Assembly (NCBI GenBank): GCA_964588535.1
Contig: CAZPQA010000117.1
Location: 1-8,267 of the forward strand
Source: NaphS2 sp964588535
GTDB lineage: Bacteria > Desulfobacterota > DSM-4660 > Desulfatiglandales > Desulfatiglandaceae
Length of the DNA stretch: 8,267 nucleotides
Direction: 5' to 3'
Shown here: positions 6,394 to 8,267 of the stretch, piece after piece
Numbering within the stretch: the first letter of the stretch is position 1
Layout: each line of letters begins with the position of its first letter
The notes under the pieces: model-generated
What the model saw: the letters and a program-made list of their open reading frames with translations, nothing else
Database searches by the model: none
What the model was told of the DNA's origin: nothing
Translations under genes and position numbers: made by a program

Positions 6394-7638
6394 TTGATTC
6401 AAACGAACCACAAAACAATTCCCATGCCCATTGATCACGCCGCCATCGATACCCTTTATGGGGCCCTTCCTGAAGAAACCAGGGAAAGGGTGGACCAGGC
6501 CGTCGACATCATGGTGGAAACCAAAAAGAACAACGGCAGAATCGTTGCCGTGGTGGGCAGCGGTCCCAACATCCATGAAGGGGTCACCACCCTGATTGCG
6601 GAATTGATTCACAAAGGCCTCATTGACGGAGTGAGCACCAGTTCCGCCGTGGTGAGTCACGAAATGGCCGGAAGCCTGGAGATGGTCAAACGGATAAGTG
6701 GAGACGACCTGGGGGTCGATGGGGATCTTCTTCCCATCGATGGTCGGCTGGAGGTGAGCCTCATCGCGCTGGACCTGTTGCATTCCTGGGAGAACGAAAT
6801 GCCTATCGATATGGATCTCTTCCGCAGGATGATCGGCGCCAGGGGGGAAGTGATTACCAAGGTGGCAGGAAATATGGCTTATCCTACCGGCCTCCGCACG
6901 GAGCGGCTGGCGCGGGATGTGCTCGCACTGGCTCGGCGGTATGGTCTCCCCTTTGAGCAGGTAGCCGGCCTGGGGGCGGACCCTTACACCATGATAGGCG
7001 CCGGTGCACAGAAAAATGTGCCCGTCCTGGTGACGGTCCCGCAGCTGGTGGGGGGGGGCGAAGTGGGCCTGGCCGTGGGGGATTCCATTTCCATCTCACA
7101 GCGCTGCCGCAGGATCGCGGATCTCATGGAGAGCGCCGATGTGATCATTGAGTCGGCTGTGGCCCTGACCCAGGAAATTCACGACGGTCCCTTTGAGCGC
7201 TACACGGGCCACGGCATCTGGGCCCACTGGGAAGGGGACCGGACCTATTCCCTGGCGAAAAAGAAAATCCTGCGGATCGACCTGGATCCGGCCCTTGAAA
7301 AAGCATGGGGCCATGAGCGAAGAGACGGCCAGGTATCCGGAGCCGTGGACCGGGGGCTGCCCAAAACAAAATCCATGGGACTTCCCTTTCGAATGGAGAT
7401 GTCCGGATTTGCCCGAATTCCCGGGAGCCTGCCCATTGTGGGCGATATCGGCGAAATATGGCCTATTCTGGCGGCCCGTGTGTCGAAGGCCCTCAACATT
7501 GATCTGGATCTGATGAGTTATTCACAATCCACGCCTGAAGGAGACGACTTCAGAAATTGGATTGTCCGCGAGGTTGAGCCCCTGGACAGAAACCGCATGT
7601 TCAAGGCCCTCAGGGAAAAACCCATGAGGACTTCATGA
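6394..7638 (+). CDS. Conserved-looking protein of unknown function (414 residues), possible nucleotide-binding Rossmann-like fold
   Basis: I do not recognise the family. The protein is soluble in appearance, with no signal peptide or membrane segment. A glycine motif after a beta strand, RIVAVVGSGPNIHEG (49-63), and a following helix suggest an N-terminal Rossmann-like unit. Further blocks that look conserved are SHEMAGSLEMVKR (88-100), AGNMAYPTGLRTERLARD (158-175), GAGAQKNVPVLVTVPQLVGGGEVGLAVGDS (202-231), DVIIESAVALTQEIHDGPFERYTGHGIWAHWEG (249-281) and LPIVGDIGEIWPILA (346-360). The alternation of strand, glycine turn and helix recalls deoxyhypusine-synthase-like or TIGR00300-type NAD-binding proteins, but I see no deoxyhypusine synthase active-site lysine motif, so this is a weak analogy. 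Several His/Glu/Asp pairs (H61-E62, H89-E90, H263-D264) could be catalytic or metal ligands. It starts at TTG 6394, 21 nt after waaA, so it is probably cotranscribed, and ends on a TGA shared palindromically with the opposing Smr gene. A nine-G run lies at 7050-7058 with the frame intact. Confidence 0.85.
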   Translation: MIQTNHKTIPMPIDHAAIDTLYGALPEETRERVDQAVDIMVETKKNNGRIVAVVGSGPNIHEGVTTLIAELIHKGLIDGVSTSSAVVSHEMAGSLEMVKRISGDDLGVDGDLLPIDGRLEVSLIALDLLHSWENEMPIDMDLFRRMIGARGEVITKVAGNMAYPTGLRTERLARDVLALARRYGLPFEQVAGLGADPYTMIGAGAQKNVPVLVTVPQLVGGGEVGLAVGDSISISQRCRRIADLMESADVIIESAVALTQEIHDGPFERYTGHGIWAHWEGDRTYSLAKKKILRIDLDPALEKAWGHERRDGQVSGAVDRGLPKTKSMGLPFRMEMSGFARIPGSLPIVGDIGEIWPILAARVSKALNIDLDLMSYSQSTPEGDDFRNWIVREVEPLDRNRMFKALREKPMRTS

Positions 7639-7932
7639 ATCCTTTTTGAGTCGAACCCTTTTGAGCCGAACAAGGGTGGCTCCCCATCCGGAAGAACCGT
7701 CATCCAACTGATATCGGACGACATCCGGATGCTTTTCGAGGCGCGCATGCACCGTGCGGCGGAGTACCCCTTTCCCCTTTCCGTGGATGATCCTGACGTC
7801 AAGGATCCCCTTCTGCATACAGGCCCACAGGTATTCGTCCACCACTGAACCCACATCCCGGGGGGCGAAGGTGTGAAGGTCCAGAACCCCGTCTATGGGA
7901 ATTTCGACAGAATCGGAATCCCTTGAGGTCAT
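7633..7932 (-). CDS. Small stand-alone Smr-domain protein
   Basis: The 99-residue protein is almost entirely one Smr (small MutS-related) domain. It has the N-terminal LDLHTFAP (17-24, the DLHx motif with H20), the HGKGKGVLR loop (50-58), and the final GWGATLVRL strand (82-90). Smr domains are known as nucleases: in MutS2 and yeast/human homologues they nick DNA or RNA, and E. coli SmrB cleaves mRNA on collided ribosomes. Which role applies here cannot be told. The usual DLHG glycine is Thr. A short basic tail (RLKRVRLKKD) follows the domain. Start: ATG 7932 has GGAG 5 nt upstream (7941-7938), and ATGA overlaps the stop of the preceding gene by 4 bp, so translation is probably coupled. The stop TGA at 7635-7633 overlaps the opposing gene's stop. 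Confidence 0.92.
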   Translation of the reverse strand: MTSRDSDSVEIPIDGVLDLHTFAPRDVGSVVDEYLWACMQKGILDVRIIHGKGKGVLRRTVHARLEKHPDVVRYQLDDGSSGWGATLVRLKRVRLKKDS

Positions 7933-8267
7933 ATCCGCTCCATGTCCAGCTGGTCCCCGAACGCTTCGGCAAGCTCGCCGTTCAATAACTCGAAATCTTC
8001 TTCCGATTCAAATTCCACTACCAGTTCACGGTCATCCAGCACTTTCAGCCGCCCCCTTCTTTTTACTGCCTCAATGGCCTTTTTCACATCGACCGTAACC
8101 CATCCTTTCATCCGCATGATGAGTTCATCACCGTTGAAGGCCCGTTCGATGGTCAAATCCACCGTTCGGTGTTTGGCTTCCCAACTGATGATAGCGGGTT
8201 TCAAAATGGTGGGGGTAACCGGATCGTGCATGGCAGCACATCGAAACCAGAGTTTTGCGCGAATCAT
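7929..8267 (-). CDS. Hypothetical protein, possibly incomplete at its N-terminus
   Basis: I do not recognise this protein. The frame stays open to the window edge, and the last three bases form an ATG on the minus strand, so it either starts exactly there (112 residues) or extends beyond. A second Met at 8231 would give 100 residues but has no ribosome site before it. The visible part looks like a small alpha/beta protein without membrane segments: a strand-rich stretch (PAIISWEAKHRTVDLTIERAF), another strand (DELIMRMKGWVTV), a lysine/arginine-rich helix (VKKAIEAVKRRGRL), then a strand and an acidic C-terminal half (VVEFESEEDFELLNGELAEAF). The case for its being real is its ATGA coupling to the Smr gene, codon usage like its neighbours by eye, and lack of a competing gene on the other strand. 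Confidence 0.75.
   Translation of the reverse strand: MIRAKLWFRCAAMHDPVTPTILKPAIISWEAKHRTVDLTIERAFNGDELIMRMKGWVTVDVKKAIEAVKRRGRLKVLDDRELVVEFESEEDFELLNGELAEAFGDQLDMERI

Noticed and set aside
5887..6783. 298-codon open frame on the minus strand
   Set aside because: It lies antisense across the end of waaA and the start of the next gene, whose protein motifs are clear on the plus strand. Its product has no recognisable motif and an odd composition typical of a shadow frame.
7661..7682. GAGCC...GGCTC inverted repeat as a terminator for the convergent genes
   Set aside because: The stem is only 5 bp with a 10-nt loop, lies inside the Smr coding region and has no following T run on either strand at the right place.

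Overview
The window reads as chromosomal DNA of a Gram-negative bacterium. A Kdo transferase for lipid A/LPS is present, and UDP-glucuronate/UDP-xylose genes point to surface polysaccharide. The protein flavour and an AAGTTTC/AAGTTTT-type heptamer repeat suggest a Desulfobacterota (deltaproteobacterial) lineage; that placement is inference from recall, not a search. The content is mostly housekeeping and cell envelope. I see no mobile element, CRISPR array, RNA gene or clear defence system.

Layout. (1) 1-1065 (+): 3' part of tilS (tRNA-Ile lysidine synthase), cut by the window start. (2) 3385-1043 (-): a two-gene operon, a strikingly eukaryote-like UDP-glucose 6-dehydrogenase followed after 9-15 nt by UDP-glucuronate decarboxylase. 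Together they convert UDP-glucose to UDP-glucuronate to UDP-xylose. The last gene runs 23 bp into the end of convergent tilS. (3) 3386-3644: a 259-bp divergent intergenic region with six 7-bp tandem repeats, a plausible sigma70-type promoter for glpK and a near-palindrome sitting on its -10 and start site. (4) 3645-7638 (+): glycerol kinase, Kdo transferase (waaA) overlapping the glpK end and lacking the usual N-terminal membrane segment, then a 414-residue protein of unknown function starting at a TTG with a good ribosome binding site. (5) 8267-7633 (-): an unrecognised small protein open to the window edge, coupled by an ATGA overlap to a small stand-alone Smr-domain protein. The Smr stop and the stop of the 414-residue protein share one TCATGA palindrome.

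The gene packing is very tight: four junctions overlap or nearly touch and only one real intergenic region exists. The least explained parts are the 414-residue protein, the missing membrane anchor of WaaA, the operator-like site before glpK, and the small protein upstream of the Smr gene.
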